Source of the DNA: Nereocystis luetkeana
Taxonomy: Eukaryota > Sar > Phaeophyceae > Laminariales > Laminariaceae
Direction: 5' to 3'
NCBI GenBank assembly: GCA_031213475.1
Contig: JARUPZ010000026.1
Location: 5,197,567-5,261,566, forward strand
Length of the DNA: 64,000 nt
The position numbers and the translations under genes are program-made. Positions 1 through 10,139 of this stretch are shown here, one piece after another; positions within the stretch are counted from its first letter, which is position 1; every line of letters begins with the position of its first letter. The notes beneath the pieces were generated by a model. It saw only the letters and a program-made list of their open reading frames with translations. It was not told the origin of the DNA and did not search any database.

Positions 1-450
1 ATCGTGATCCATCCATCTCATCACAATAAATAGCTAAAATATAATTCACTTTTGTCCTGGTCCATCCATTCCATCACAATAGTCAGCGAACCTCAGCTAA
101 TCTTGTTCACTTCCGATCGTGGTCCAATCACAATCGTAGCAAACGTCGTTCACTTTGTATCTTGGTCCATCCATCACAATCGTCAGCAAATAAATATCGT
201 TCACTTTTGTATCGTGGTCCATCCATTCCATCACAATAATCAGCAAAAACGTCGTTCACTTTTTTATCATGGCCCATCCATACGATCACAATAATCAGCG
301 AATCAGTTTCACTTTTATATCTTAATCCCAACAAAATATCCTGTATAGTCAGCAAAACATCATTCACTTCGTATCGTGGTCCATCCATTCCATCACAATA
401 ATCACCACAAACTTCGCTTCACTTTTTATCATGGTCCATCCATACGATCA
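1..450. repeat. ~55-bp tandem satellite
   Basis: About eight degenerate copies of a 50-60 bp unit run head to tail. The unit reads roughly GGTCCATCCATTCCATCACA, then ATAATCAGCAAACGTCGTTC, then ACTTTTGTATC. The array resumes at 996-1085 after an inserted element, so it was once continuous. The short reading frames within it are repeat translations without gene character. The array may begin before the window. Confidence 0.9.
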
Positions 451-995
451 GGTGTGTCTTAACTCGTTTAGGACCGCAGTCCCGTTTGGGGGACAAACCA
501 CTCGGAATTAGAGTCGTTTGTCCCCAGAATTGGGACTGCAGTTCTAAAAGGGTTAACTCCCACCAAAGAGCATGGGAACGAGCGGAACGGAACGAGGCTG
601 CTCGTGGGCATTCGTTCCGTTCCTACCTAAACAAATGTGTTTGGGTCCATGCAGAATCCTGGGTCTCGCCAGCCGAATCGGCACGAACGGATTATTTTGA
701 ACATGCCAAAGCAAATTGGTGTCCACATCCATGTTCGGTGGCGTCCATCTACATCAAACAATCTGCTATTTGTTCCCGTTCGGTCGGGCGGTTCGGTCCT
801 CCCAAACAAGAAAAAGGGGTGCAACACTTCTTCTTCTTCTCCCTATTAATAGATACACCGTTTTTCTCGGGCTGCACCGAATCTATTCATTGCCCACAAC
901 CAATCAACACCAATTAATTCATGCGGCAAATAATATTCCATTCGACCATTCGATTCGTTCCAATGCTCTCTGGGGGGGGGGGGTTAAGACACACC
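451..995. mobile_element. 545-bp element with 13-bp terminal inverted repeats, inserted in the satellite
   Basis: GGTGTGTCTTAAC at 451-463 is matched by its exact reverse complement at 983-995. The flanking satellite shows the uninterrupted target: 279-300 reads CATACGATCACAATAATCAG, whereas here CATACGATCA stops at 450 and CACAATAACC resumes at 996. Two bases (CA) are therefore duplicated. The interior has no convincing coding region; a 143-codon frame at 486-917 resembles nothing I know. The interior ends in a long G run next to the right repeat. A non-autonomous DNA transposon is likely. The family is not recognised. Confidence 0.7.
459..556. mobile_element. TTAA-flanked MITE (piggyBac-like), copy 1
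   Basis: TTAA lies at 459-462 and 553-556. Between them are inverted arms of the type TTTAGGACCGCAGTCCCG and GGGACTGCAGTTCTAAAAGG around a short centre. A second copy at 48,077-48,180 has the same arms and the same TTAA borders. TTAA target duplication is characteristic of piggyBac-type elements. This copy sits inside the TTAA of the left terminal repeat of the 451-995 element, so it appears to be a later, nested insertion. Confidence 0.75.
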
Positions 996-1482
996 CACAA
1001 TAACCTTCGAACTTCGTTCACTTTTACATCACAATCCCAGCACGATTATCAGCACACTTCACTCACTCTCCATCATGGCCCATTATTCACCTGATCATTC
1101 TTCTTACAACTCGGCGACCTCCTCGAGGAGAAGCAACCCCTGTTCGTACACCCACACCTTTAGAGTAATACGACCGTAGATAAGATGGTCTTCTTCCTCA
1201 CTAACATGTATCAACCCTTCCCAGCCTCTAAACTCTGTCTGCCTAGTGCAACCAACTGCAACCCATCATCAACTCTATGAACCTCTTGCCCATCCCCTTC
1301 TGTTCACGCATGCCAACGATTCAATACCTCTCCATAAATCCCAGATTTCCTCCGTTTAATATTCTACCAGGTACTTGTTTTATGATCAGAGGGAAAAACA
1401 CAAACTGGTTTATTCAATTGTTTCATGTCTAAATCTGGTTTTTGCGTTTTTGGTAAGAAGAAGAGAAAAAATACTCCGTAGG
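996..1482. other. Satellite remnant, then intergenic sequence
   Basis: 996-1085 is the continuation of the satellite interrupted at 450. The rest holds no recognisable gene. One perfect TACCAGGTA lies at 1365-1373. Confidence 0.6.
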
Positions 1483-1597
1483 TATTACGGGGGACTTTAT
1501 TAAATAGGACCTACGGTAGACACAAAACCCTACCAGGTATATATTTCCCTATTTTTACTAACAATATTTCGTCCTATTAACTATAGTCCCCGGTAAT
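1483..1597. mobile_element. TA-flanked MITE (TTACGGGGGAC family), copy 1
   Basis: The arms TATTACGGGGGACTTTATTA and CTATAGTCCCCGGTAATA form a terminal inverted repeat. Three other copies in the window (4691-4808, 9655-9763, 16985-17093) share the arms and the centre. This copy differs by seven extra bases: at 1527-1545 it reads CCCTACCAGGTATATATTT where two paralogs read CTATATATTT. The extra bases equal CCAGG plus a duplicated TA. It has no coding capacity. Confidence 0.85.
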
Positions 1598-2855
1598 AAT
1601 TGAGTAATTTCATGTCTAAATCCGGTTTGTGTTTTGGTACGGGAAAATACCTGTGAATCGTGTATATTGGGCTGCGTTTGTTTGCTCTACCCGTGGGTCT
1701 GGTTTTTGAGCTGATGTTTGCATAGTTGTTGTTGTTGTTGTTGTTCTCACATTAACTCTCTGACGAAGGAGTCCGTGGTCACACAAAAGGTGCTGGAGCC
1801 CTAGGAAGATCCGAAAAACAAAAAAAAAACGAAAATTCGGCTGCCTCAAAAAATAGTGTCTGTGTCTGTGTCTGGTCTGGTCTGTGTGGCTTTATGCCGG
1901 AAGGGTCAGTCTGTACATTGAATGTCTAGTAAGTGTCTGGTGATCTGTTTTACAGCGTCGTCACGACTCAACGCCAATCCCTCCAGCTAGCTAGATAGAT
2001 AGATAGATAGGAGGGAGGGCCCTCAGGGGGGTGGGGGGGAGCCAAACTTTCAAGGACGAACAGTAGATCAGATGTTTGCTACCGGAGACCACACACAGTT
2101 AGTTCAACCACTCGGGAAAAATTAATTATTAATTAGCAGATAGATATCCGAGCAGAGCGAAGCGCAAGGACGAGTTTTTGTTCCGAGAGGAAAAAGAAAA
2201 AAACCCTTCGCTAGCGGTCGATTGTGGTGGAGCGGGTGGAATTTTCTCAGAAAATCATGACCCATCGCGCGTTTATTATCTTTGCTTCATTGGCGCTCTT
2301 CTGGTTTGAGTTGTTGTGAGTTTATTTCACGACTAGAAAGTCATGTTGCCGTACGCGACGAGCACACCATGATTTTTGACACTAGCCTATGTGTTCTCCA
2401 AAGGCCTCCGAATGCCACCTACATAGTTTGTTATTCATGTCCAAAGCCGTGCTAAGTTCGCCAAGCTAGGTCATCATGGCAAATGGTCTTGCTCAGGGCT
2501 TGTTGGAATGGTCCCACAGCAGCGGCAGCACTATCCCGATGGTGCTGATTTTGCAGTCGGAGTCCCGAATGAAACAAAAAACATTTCCTTCTACCGCAAA
2601 AATCGTGGAGCCTGTTGGGTGCTCCTTATAGGTGGCGACACAGACGGTAGAGGATCGCCTGAAAATGACCCCAGACGTGAACGAAGCTCTCTATTATGCT
2701 GCATTGTATTATCGCTCGACGAGCAACTACATAATAAGCTACAAAAAAAAACATGAACCAAACAGAGAGTAAACATACATGGAGTGATGTTGGGGGGATC
2801 GGACAAACGGCACACATTTCTCCGACATTCCACTAGCTCACTACCAGAATCCGTA
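1598..2855. other. Intergenic, including a short LINE-tail-like fragment
   Basis: 1722-1825 carries (GTT)n followed by CTCACATTAACTC and GTCCGTGGTC. These match the 3' end of the LINE family seen at 3392, 14,632, 18,409 and 28,160, in minus orientation but with a different interior. The stretch GGAGCCCTAGGAAGATCCG at 1796-1814 is shared in reverse complement with 13,957-13,975. No gene is recognisable in the remainder. A GATA run lies near 1990-2010. Confidence 0.5.
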
Positions 2856-3085
2856 CCCAGCATGGAACTCCTACATCTACGATAGAGCATCTCCGTAATG
2901 ATACCAAGTACAACCAATATCCCCCCTGCTCGTTGTAAGCGACCATCATCGATACCCCCCGTGCTCTATACCCAGCACGGAACTCCTACATCTACGATAG
3001 ATCATCTCCGTAACGATACCAAGCACAAGAAATACCCCCCCTGCTCGATGTAAGCGACCATCATCAATATCCCTCGTGCTCTATA
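2856..3085. repeat. 115-bp tandem duplication
   Basis: CCCAGCATGGAACTCCTACA begins at 2856 and CCCAGCACGGAACTCCTACA at 2971. The two units stay alignable to about 3085 with a handful of substitutions, so this is a simple duplication of moderate age. Neither unit has coding features. Confidence 0.85.
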
Positions 3086-3391
3086 TATATAATAAAAGGC
3101 AGAATCGAAGTAGCGAGGTTGATACATAGTAAAAAAACCGTAATGATTTCAGTACCGATTCCGGAACTCAAACCCAAATTCGACATCCAAATATCAGATA
3201 CCAAAAATTTCAAATCCCAAATCATGCCAGGTATTTCTAAACCACACTCGCTTTAGCTTCAACATCTCCCCAGCAAATAAACACTCACACTTCCCTTTCG
3301 AAACAAGGTCTTCAACCCAGTAATCAGTCGAACCTTGGTGCAGTGAAATAGGTTCGAACCAAGGGTACGCACAGCAGCATCCAGCACATTT

Positions 3392-3572
3392 TTTGTTTGT
3401 TGTTGTTCTCACATTAACTCACAATTCAATGCAGTCCGTGGTCGCAGGACAGGCTCCAATAACGCTGGAGTGGAAGAAATACCTAAATAAAGTAAAAACA
3501 GAGGCAAAAACAAAAAAACAAGCATACGCACTCCACCACTGCGGACACCAGGGAAGCAAAAAGGAGACTTAT
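3392..3572 (-). mobile_element. 5'-truncated LINE 3' end, copy L1
   Basis: On the minus strand this ends in GTGAGTTAATGTGAGAACAA followed by (ACA)n-like sequence. It matches the 3' terminus of the LINE at 26.6-28.16 kb and the copies at 14,632 and 18,409. Only ~180 bp of 3'UTR is present. Truncation at the 5' end is the usual outcome of target-primed reverse transcription. Confidence 0.8.
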
Positions 3573-4690
3573 TGTATACCAGGCATCATGCCATGTAAGA
3601 ATATCAATCATGCAAATACGGACAGCGTCGGTCGCGTAACACTTACTTGAGTCTAGCGGAGCTAGCAAACATTCCAGTATGCCCAGGCGGGAATATGAAA
3701 AGGGCAAGCTTGACGCACAAGACAACCACAAGGTGATTACGTGCAACCGAGTACACATACAAATGTGTCAGGTGGTATTGCTGTGCTTTGAATATTTATT
3801 ACCCGTATGTATACCAGGTACTTTACAGGGGTATTGACGAGACAGACACTGTACAGGTCAAACCTCGCGGGTGGGGTCGGGTGTGCCAAGTAAGTTAAAA
3901 CAAATATCCCAAAAAACAAATACGCAACATAAAACATCAAGAGTCTCGATTGGAAAATTCACCAACAACTGAACTCCCCGAACTCCACTGCCAGATAAAA
4001 GCGGCAGTATCTTCAGATTCTCCCGGGCGCCAACGGCATCATCTTCGGAGCTGATTCAGGTCGACTATCCCCAATGCAACCAAGACATGAAACGTCCTGC
4101 CTCGAAATATATGTTCACCTACAGTAGTAGTAGTACTCTTGAAATTGCAAGCAAATCCTAAATCCCGCTCGACGAAACGCATACTATATAGAAAGCGCAA
4201 GGGAGAGACAGTTAGTTGTCACAAACAAGAGTAGTAGTCAATTTGGACCGAACGCACTCTTCACCGTTAAGTCCCTCAAGTCGTGGTCATCCGGCCGTGG
4301 ACCGAGCTTTTTCCTCCTGAGCAATACACCCCTCAATACATATCAACCCAATCTGATCGGTTCCATGCCAAAAACCTCAAACAACGAAATCGTTCATCCA
4401 GAACCAGTTAAATCACATTTCATTCAAAAAGCACTCCAAATCCTTTGGTTGCTGCTGCCTCCACCGCGGCTGCCTCCTTCCGGTGTCTATTAATAGCACC
4501 CCCGCGGCTTGGGGCATAATATCGTTTATGCTCCCGGGTGCAATCAGAGGTCACTCGAGAAGGATTGACTTGACACAGCCAGGGAATAGGTGGCGCAATA
4601 GAATGATCAGGTCGGCATTGAGCTTTCTGCGCTTTCGACGTACTCACCCTCAGCTCTCACCTCTACTACTGCTACTGTATTTTATTTTAC
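3573..4690. other. Intergenic, no gene recognised
   Basis: The composition is mixed and only short frames are present on either strand. A perfect TACCAGGTA occurs at 3812-3820. I see no domain, RNA gene or long repeat. Confidence 0.5.
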
Positions 4691-4808
4691 TATTACGGGG
4701 GGCAATAGAATATAGGACCAAATACTATTAGTATTAGTAATTATAGCGAAATATTTAGGTTTTCGCGTGTACCGTATGTATGTCCTATTTAATATGGTCC
4801 CCCGTAAT
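4691..4808. mobile_element. TA-flanked MITE (TTACGGGGGAC family), copy 2
   Basis: It starts TATTACGGGGGGCAATAGAA and ends TTAATATGGTCCCCCGTAAT, matching the other three family members. It is the most diverged copy and its centre carries a small AT-rich insertion. It lacks the CCAGG insert seen in copy 1. Confidence 0.8.
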
Positions 4809-5290
4809 TTAAAAAAACTAAAAAAAATACACGCCAGCTGTGAGCTATCCCGATCGGTCGCATACTCAGCCTTGCAAGCTGCGTGATACACCGTTCGCGC
4901 GTTTTGTGGTTCCCTCACAATCGACTGCTTGCTGGCCGGTGACTGCACTGTATTGCTGTCACCTCAACAAGCTAACCTCCCCAGGCCTCAACAAGCTAAC
5001 CTCCCCAGGCAGGGTGGGTAGGAGGAAAAAAGCTTCCCACACATCATCTATCTGTCAAACCTTTCAGCCCCAATCTTCACAGCAAGCAGCAGGTTCGTTC
5101 TACCAGTCAGTCGGTTACCAACCAGAAGAAGATGTCCGTAACCTACGGCAAGGTTTGCTTCTCTCGTGCTCGTCACAATCTTTGTTTTTCTCCTAAATAA
5201 ATGCGAGGTCGACCTTGACCAGACTCCCTCCCTCTATCCGAGTGGTATCCCCTCAACAAACATCCCTCCCATTCAGTCACCCCATATATG
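4809..5290. other. Intergenic with a 24-bp tandem duplication
   Basis: CCTCAACAAGCTAACCTCCC is repeated at 4962 and 4986. A short plus-strand frame beginning with ATG at 5131 runs into GGCAAG/GTTTGC, which resembles an exon-donor junction. Nothing downstream on this strand supports a gene, so I do not call one. Confidence 0.4.
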
Positions 5291-5444
5291 TTCTCCTCAT
5301 ATTCAAGCGGCACGAAGAGGACATGATTCAGTGACGTAGTAGCTCGAATTCGACTCCGAGGGGACCGGTTCTCCTCAATTCAAGCGGCACGAAGAGGACA
5401 TGATTCAGTGACGCAGTAGCTCGAACTCGACTCCGAGGGGACCG
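5291..5444. repeat. 78-bp tandem duplication of the vWD-like gene's 3' end
   Basis: TTCTCCTCATATTCAAGCGG begins at 5291 and TTCTCCTCAATTCAAGCGGC at 5369. The units then match with about three differences through the GACTCCGAGGGGACCG block, to 5366 and 5444. The second unit spans the last ~14 codons and the stop of the minus-strand gene. The first unit therefore lies just past the stop as a non-coding duplicate. Confidence 0.85.
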
Positions 5445-6313
5445 TCCACGCGGTAGTCCTCCGGCGTCCCGCGGATAACTTCGGCGCCTTCCATTATCGG
5501 GAGACCGTGCTTGTCAAGGACGGGTCGAGAGGTCTCCCCGAGCATTCCGGAGACTGTGTCAGAGAACCGGCTCCCCTCAACGCCCACATCACCCTGCCAG
5601 AAGTCTAGCTCAGGCACTAGGACGACGACTCCATCGTCGGAGGTGACGCGGTCCTGGTGATTCACGCCCATGTTTATGCGCAGCGAGGCAGTGGGGGTCA
5701 CGACGTGGAAGATGGCGTGGTTAGACTGCGCGGCGAGAAGACCCGGCAGTCCCTCCTCGTCCAGAAACTTCGCGCACCAAGTCGGGGCTGCCATGTTACC
5801 TTCCTGCAGTATCCACGTTTTGAAGTCCGCCTCGTACGCGCGCAGGGATCGCCGGGTTTGAGTCATGTCCGCGAACTGGGCCGCCCAGATTCTGTCTCCG
5901 CCGAATCGCCGACACTCGGCCGGGAGATTGGCGGAAGAAACGAACCGGTCCCCCGGCAGCTCCATTGCCTGGCTGGGCATCTGGAGACCTCTGTGCTCCA
6001 CGCCGTCCACAATGAAGCGGAAGGCCCCATTCGCCAGGCACGGTAGGGAGGAATCATCGCCGCTTTCACAGCCTGGGGTGTCGATTGTGTAGGGGTCCTT
6101 GACCTCGATCACGAAGGAGCGTCCGCCGGCAGACAAGATGCTGACCGCAGTCACAAGCTGTCTGTCCGGGAACTCATCGGGCATAGGTGCGGTGACGCGG
6201 ACGTTTAGCTGAAAGTCCTGGCCGTCAGATACCAGGCTGTACCATCCCTTGTCCTCGCCGGACCAGTCAAACTTCTGGCCGAGCACACCCACCATGTGCG
6301 GGTCCCCAGTAAT
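5402..6313 (-). CDS. Exon 3 of a spliced gene: von Willebrand D-like domain protein
   Basis: This exon encodes about 303 residues and ends in TGA at 5404-5402. It opens right after an acceptor-like CAG with ITGDPHMVGVLGQKFDWSG. That matches the start of von Willebrand factor type D and plant root-cap-type domains (GDPH, then a G-x-x-F-D-x-x-G turn). A W-Y-S-L-V-S-D strand and an N-V-R-V-T strand follow. Later cysteine-containing loops (PGCESGDDSSLPC) could form disulfides, consistent with secretion. The exon starts in phase 0, compatible with the phase-0 donor at 8435. Partners and exact function are unknown; an extracellular matrix or adhesion role is only an inference from the fold. The reading frame stays open 10 codons upstream of the acceptor, so the start could differ. 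Confidence 0.75.
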
Positions 6314-8434
6314 CTGGATCGTAGCATAATATCGGGACGTCAATTGAAAAGCATGTTTGATGACTTAGCATGTGGCGTCTTGGTATACGTATACATGACA
6401 TCCGGATGCGGGAACTGCCTTGCCTCCGTACAAAAGAGAATAATGTTGGGATTGCACTCATCTAAACCGTGTGGAGCTGAGGCGCTACGAGCTGGACCAG
6501 CCATGAAACGGAGAAAGCTTCCTGAAGTCGTAACTCGTGAACCACTGCAAATTAGGATACCAAAATTGGAATAAATGTCCCTGACACAGCACTGCTTGTG
6601 CGATAAAAACGTTTTTTGAAGATTCCAACCTTTATTTTCCAAATAAATCGATATCGCCCAGATATGCTCGAAAACTCTAAAACACTACCTGGTATTTGTT
6701 CAGTACTAAATTCGTATAAAGTCAAGCCATGGAGCCTTCGCGAAATAAATGTGCCAGACAAACGTTGATTCAAATGACACTCGCAGGAGGCTCCAGCCAT
6801 CGAGCTATCGCCCCACATGCATGATCGCAAACATGAGAAACCGGCAAACACGCCCCCTAGCGTAAATGGTTGTACTGATCTTGGCGGATCTTGGTGGTTC
6901 ACTGCAGCTGTGTCCACGTGCCCGTTCGCGCGACCCATGAGAGGTCCGCTTCACACGTCATCCTTCCTTAGTAGAACTCGCTCAACTTGTCGCACAAGAT
7001 ACGTCGAACGTCTGGCTCGCTAAATTTCCGTCGACCCAGTATTAAATACCACAAGCTACGTACCAGTATTAAATAGTACCTAGCGCTAATGCCGCCTGGC
7101 TCTAAAGCAAAGTTAAACCAGTACTTACCGGGTCAACTTCTCTCGTTCATCCAAAGCACCTATCTATTGTCTCGTACCAGCTATTCAACACTAGTTTCTC
7201 ATAAAAACTGGCGTTACCGATCAAGATGAAATTTATTGAAAAATCAGTGATGAAGGCATAATAAGGAGAAGATCATTGTAGTACGTATTGTTTCCCAATT
7301 CGCCGCACATCGAGAGATATGCCTACACTCGATTCCATATATAAATCAAGCTATCACGGAAAATGCTGGCATTTCTGCGATTCCCCGCTCAATTTTGGGG
7401 AAAAAATCCGGTGGAGGTTTAGTCCCGTGTTTGAATCTCACGTTCAAAGGCGTTGAGTGTAAGCCCTATTTTTTGCGTTATTTTTACTATTTATTGCATA
7501 GTTTTGGTCGCTCTTGTTTTTTATCGGGTTTTGGAACCGCAGTACCTCTCGGCGAAAACATAGAAGATATGGCAAACACTCAATGCGTCGTTGAGTGCAT
7601 GAACAACGCCCCGAGTAAAAAGTCGAGTCCGAATTCGTGACCATAATGGGGGCATGGCCAATCCGACGTTTGAACCTAAACATGGCTGGCCCAGCCTCGT
7701 ACGAGCTGCCAAATTAATTTCTAGCGTGTAAATGCAGTCCGGGATGAGTCTTTACATTCAAAACAAGTAAAGGCGTGACCACGTGTGCACCTCCTACCAG
7801 AGCGGTTTAAAGTGGCGCATCGCTGTGAAGTAATCCGCTGACGGGGGAATCTCAAAGAAAGGTCAAGTAGGCCTAATCGATGACGTAAAGCCGAGCACGG
7901 ACCGTATCCCAGGTAGCGAGGAAAATGAAAGGCTCCCGCAACTTCTATTGTTTCATGAGTCATCAATGAAGAGAGATAAACCTGAGTAAACGAAATGCCT
8001 GAACATTAAAGCCACAGGCATCATTCCAGGTACGTAGAGGAGGAATCCTTTTTCAGGTATAGTTATTCGGCTAAGCAGGCCGGGAGCTCTGAACGGGTGA
8101 AATAAAGGATCCAACAAGTTTCAAAAATCTTGCTAGCCAACCGAAACAATTCACACAAAATCTGGTTGTCCTACGAGCCGACGAAAGTACGTGCGCAAAT
8201 CACATTGTCCAACACCCTCCAATGTTTCAGGAGGAGGAGGGAAAACGTTGAAATTAGTCATTCCTTGGGAATAACGAGTACTTGAACTCACTGGTGCTGC
8301 CACTAAGACTCGGAAACATTCGGTCGCCACCCTGACAGCGGCATGGTGCGCAACCATGCGCCTCGGGGGCTGAATGAAGCAAAGGTCTACCTTGTGGGCA
8401 CGAAGTTTCTTTCTCTATATATATTATAATATAC
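6314..8434 (-). other. Probable intron 2 (or intron with an unseen small exon)
   Basis: The proposed 2.1-kb intron begins GTATAT at 8434 and ends TACGATCCAG at 6314 on the minus strand. It contains a perfect TACCTGGTA at 6686-6694, several TACCAGTA-like variants, and no long frame joining the flanking exons. A further small exon cannot be excluded; transcript reads would show it. Confidence 0.5.
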
Positions 8435-8953
8435 CTCAAGTATGGTGGTTTGCAGGCCACTGTTGGTGGCGTCCATGTCGTAGCCCTCGCAGTTCTCCAC
8501 GCAGTCTGATGCCTCGATGTCAATTCCGCAGGTATCACAAATGTCTGTCCCGTCGTCGTTGAGGTAGTCCGGGTCGATAGGAATAGTAATTTCGCCCTCC
8601 CCGTTCTGCTCAATTGTTATGTTGATAATAATTGGCGGCGTGGGCGGTTCATCTTCCTTGGTGACCTCAACGATCAGTGCAATCACGGCCGTGACCACTG
8701 CAACCACCGCAGCGACAGCCACAACGACCGCGCACACGCCACCGAGAAGTTCTCGGCCGTGGTCTGAACCTTGGAGGGCTGCGCCACCCTCCCCCTGGGG
8801 TAGAGCCAACGAGACTCCCGCCTTTTCCGCGCCGACGCCGGCATTCGCAGTCCGTAGGGAGACGGCGAAGCGAGGATCGGCTTCTCCTGACGGGCGGAAG
8901 AGGACGCTGCCGTCTGGCTTCAAGTGGCGGATCCCCTGGACACGAAGCTGTAT
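8435..8953 (-). CDS. Exon 2 of the vWD-like gene: linker, hydrophobic segment, acidic cysteine-rich region
   Basis: About 173 residues are read from ATACAG at 8953 (or from CTTCGT at 8947; both keep phase 0). Features in order: residues 1-70 are Gly/Ala-rich with no known motif. Residues ~71-97 (GGVCAVVVAVAAVVAVVTAV...) form a strong membrane-spanning or lipid-associating stretch. Next come a Pro-rich linker and beta-rich I-I-I-N-I-T-I. Last is an acidic cluster (CDTCGIDIEASDCVENC) with four close cysteines. The exon ends CTTGAG before GTATAT, phase 0. The in-frame TGA just upstream at 8956-8954 bounds the exon start. A hydrophobic segment between signal peptide and vWD-like domain makes topology ambiguous: either the vWD domain is cytosolic or the segment is not membrane-spanning. 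Confidence 0.65.
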
Positions 8954-10079
8954 CTGTCATCAGCAGACAGTGTGCGTGGATGGCGAGCACAAGGGTGCGC
9001 CAGTCGTTGATCGCGGAAAACGTGATGAAGTCTGAGGTTTCATTGAGTCAGATGACAGCGGTGGGCAAGGCAAGTCATGGAACAGTTTAACTGGTGATGA
9101 TGAATCACACAACGAGGGAGGAGTTTCCCGTTTTATGCAACTCTCGACCGGATGAAATGGTTGTTATAATATGTTGCTCGAGCGAAGAAAGTTGGAGGAG
9201 GACCACATATATATATTTACCTTCTAGTGTGGGAAACTATGCCACTGAAAACACTGCCCAACACAAGTAGGACAACGAGTGTCGTCCTAGGATCAGGAGG
9301 AGCACATGTAACTACTCTAAGGAGGTGGCTGTGTCGGAAAAACGGCAACATGCAGTCGTCGCTGACGGCTGAGGGAAACGGCAACGAAAACCGTACGGCC
9401 TCCTAGCATTGGGGGAAAGGTCAACCACAGACTACGCCACTAGTGCATGCCAGGAAATAATTGATCGAGTACATGTTGTCGTTAACCAGTAACAAACGAG
9501 TCGCGAGGCGTTTCGGCGGGATACGGTGCCTGCAGTCTAGCTTAACCCCTTAATGATATTGTACGTTGTGGAAGAAAAGGTTACACATTCGTCGATACCG
9601 GCGTGATAGCAAAAGGCCCCTGAATGAGTGGGAAGCTCATCAATCACTGAAAGCTATTACGGTGGACCATAGTTAATAGGACCAAATATTGTTAGTAAAA
9701 ATGGTTAAATATATAGGCTTTTACGTATACCATAGGTCCTATTAACTATGGTCCCCCGTAATAGAGCGACCATCACCAGAGGGAAAACAAGTTGCCAAGC
9801 CGGACAAAGTACATTCATTACTACTACGTAAGGAGGGGGGCAAGGACGCATCGGAGCATCTGGTATATACCACAACAACTAAGTGCATTTTTCGTCCTTG
9901 GGAAGACTTTTTAAATTGCGGCATATGGGCCAGATTGCAGACGGCTTATCGGGCTTCTGGGCAGGGTGGAATTGTGTGTCGCGACAAACTACGTAATAAT
10001 GTTGCTGTACCCGAAACCAAGGGGGCATCGTCGGAAAGCACGTAGCGACTCGATACAATAAAACGAGTGTATGGCTTAC
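8954..10079 (-). other. Probable intron 1, containing a MITE
   Basis: This 1.1-kb interval between the signal-peptide exon and exon 2 begins GTAAGC on the minus strand and ends in GACAG. It contains the complete TA-flanked MITE at 9655-9763. No long frame continues the protein. Confidence 0.5.
9655..9763. mobile_element. TA-flanked MITE (TTACGGGGGAC family), copy 3
   Basis: Starts TATTACGGTGGACCATAGTT and ends ACTATGGTCCCCCGTAATA, a near-perfect inverted repeat of ~29 bp with a short AT-rich centre. In reverse complement the centre reads GCCTATATATTTAACC, the uninterrupted form of the site that carries CCAGG plus TA in copy 1. It lies inside the probable first intron of the minus-strand gene. 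Confidence 0.9.
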
Positions 10080-10139
10080 CTGACCAATCGCAGTCTGACT
10101 GCTGAGCGATAACACGATTAGCCGAAGCAATCCCCACAT
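10080..10139 (-). CDS. Exon 1 of the vWD-like gene: signal peptide
   Basis: ATG at 10,139 encodes exactly 20 residues (MWGLLRLIVLSLSSQTAIGQ) and is followed at once by CAG/GTAAGC, a consensus 5' splice site in phase 0. The peptide has the form of a secretory signal: a short basic N-part with R6, a hydrophobic core, and a small-residue cleavage zone at A-I-G. A signal peptide on its own exon joined in phase 0 is a common eukaryotic arrangement. The link to exon 2 is inferred from strand, phase and spacing and is not proved. Confidence 0.6.

Noticed and set aside
7388..7450. tRNA-like B-box (GTGTTTGAATCTC)
   Set aside because: No matching A-box at proper spacing and no stems.
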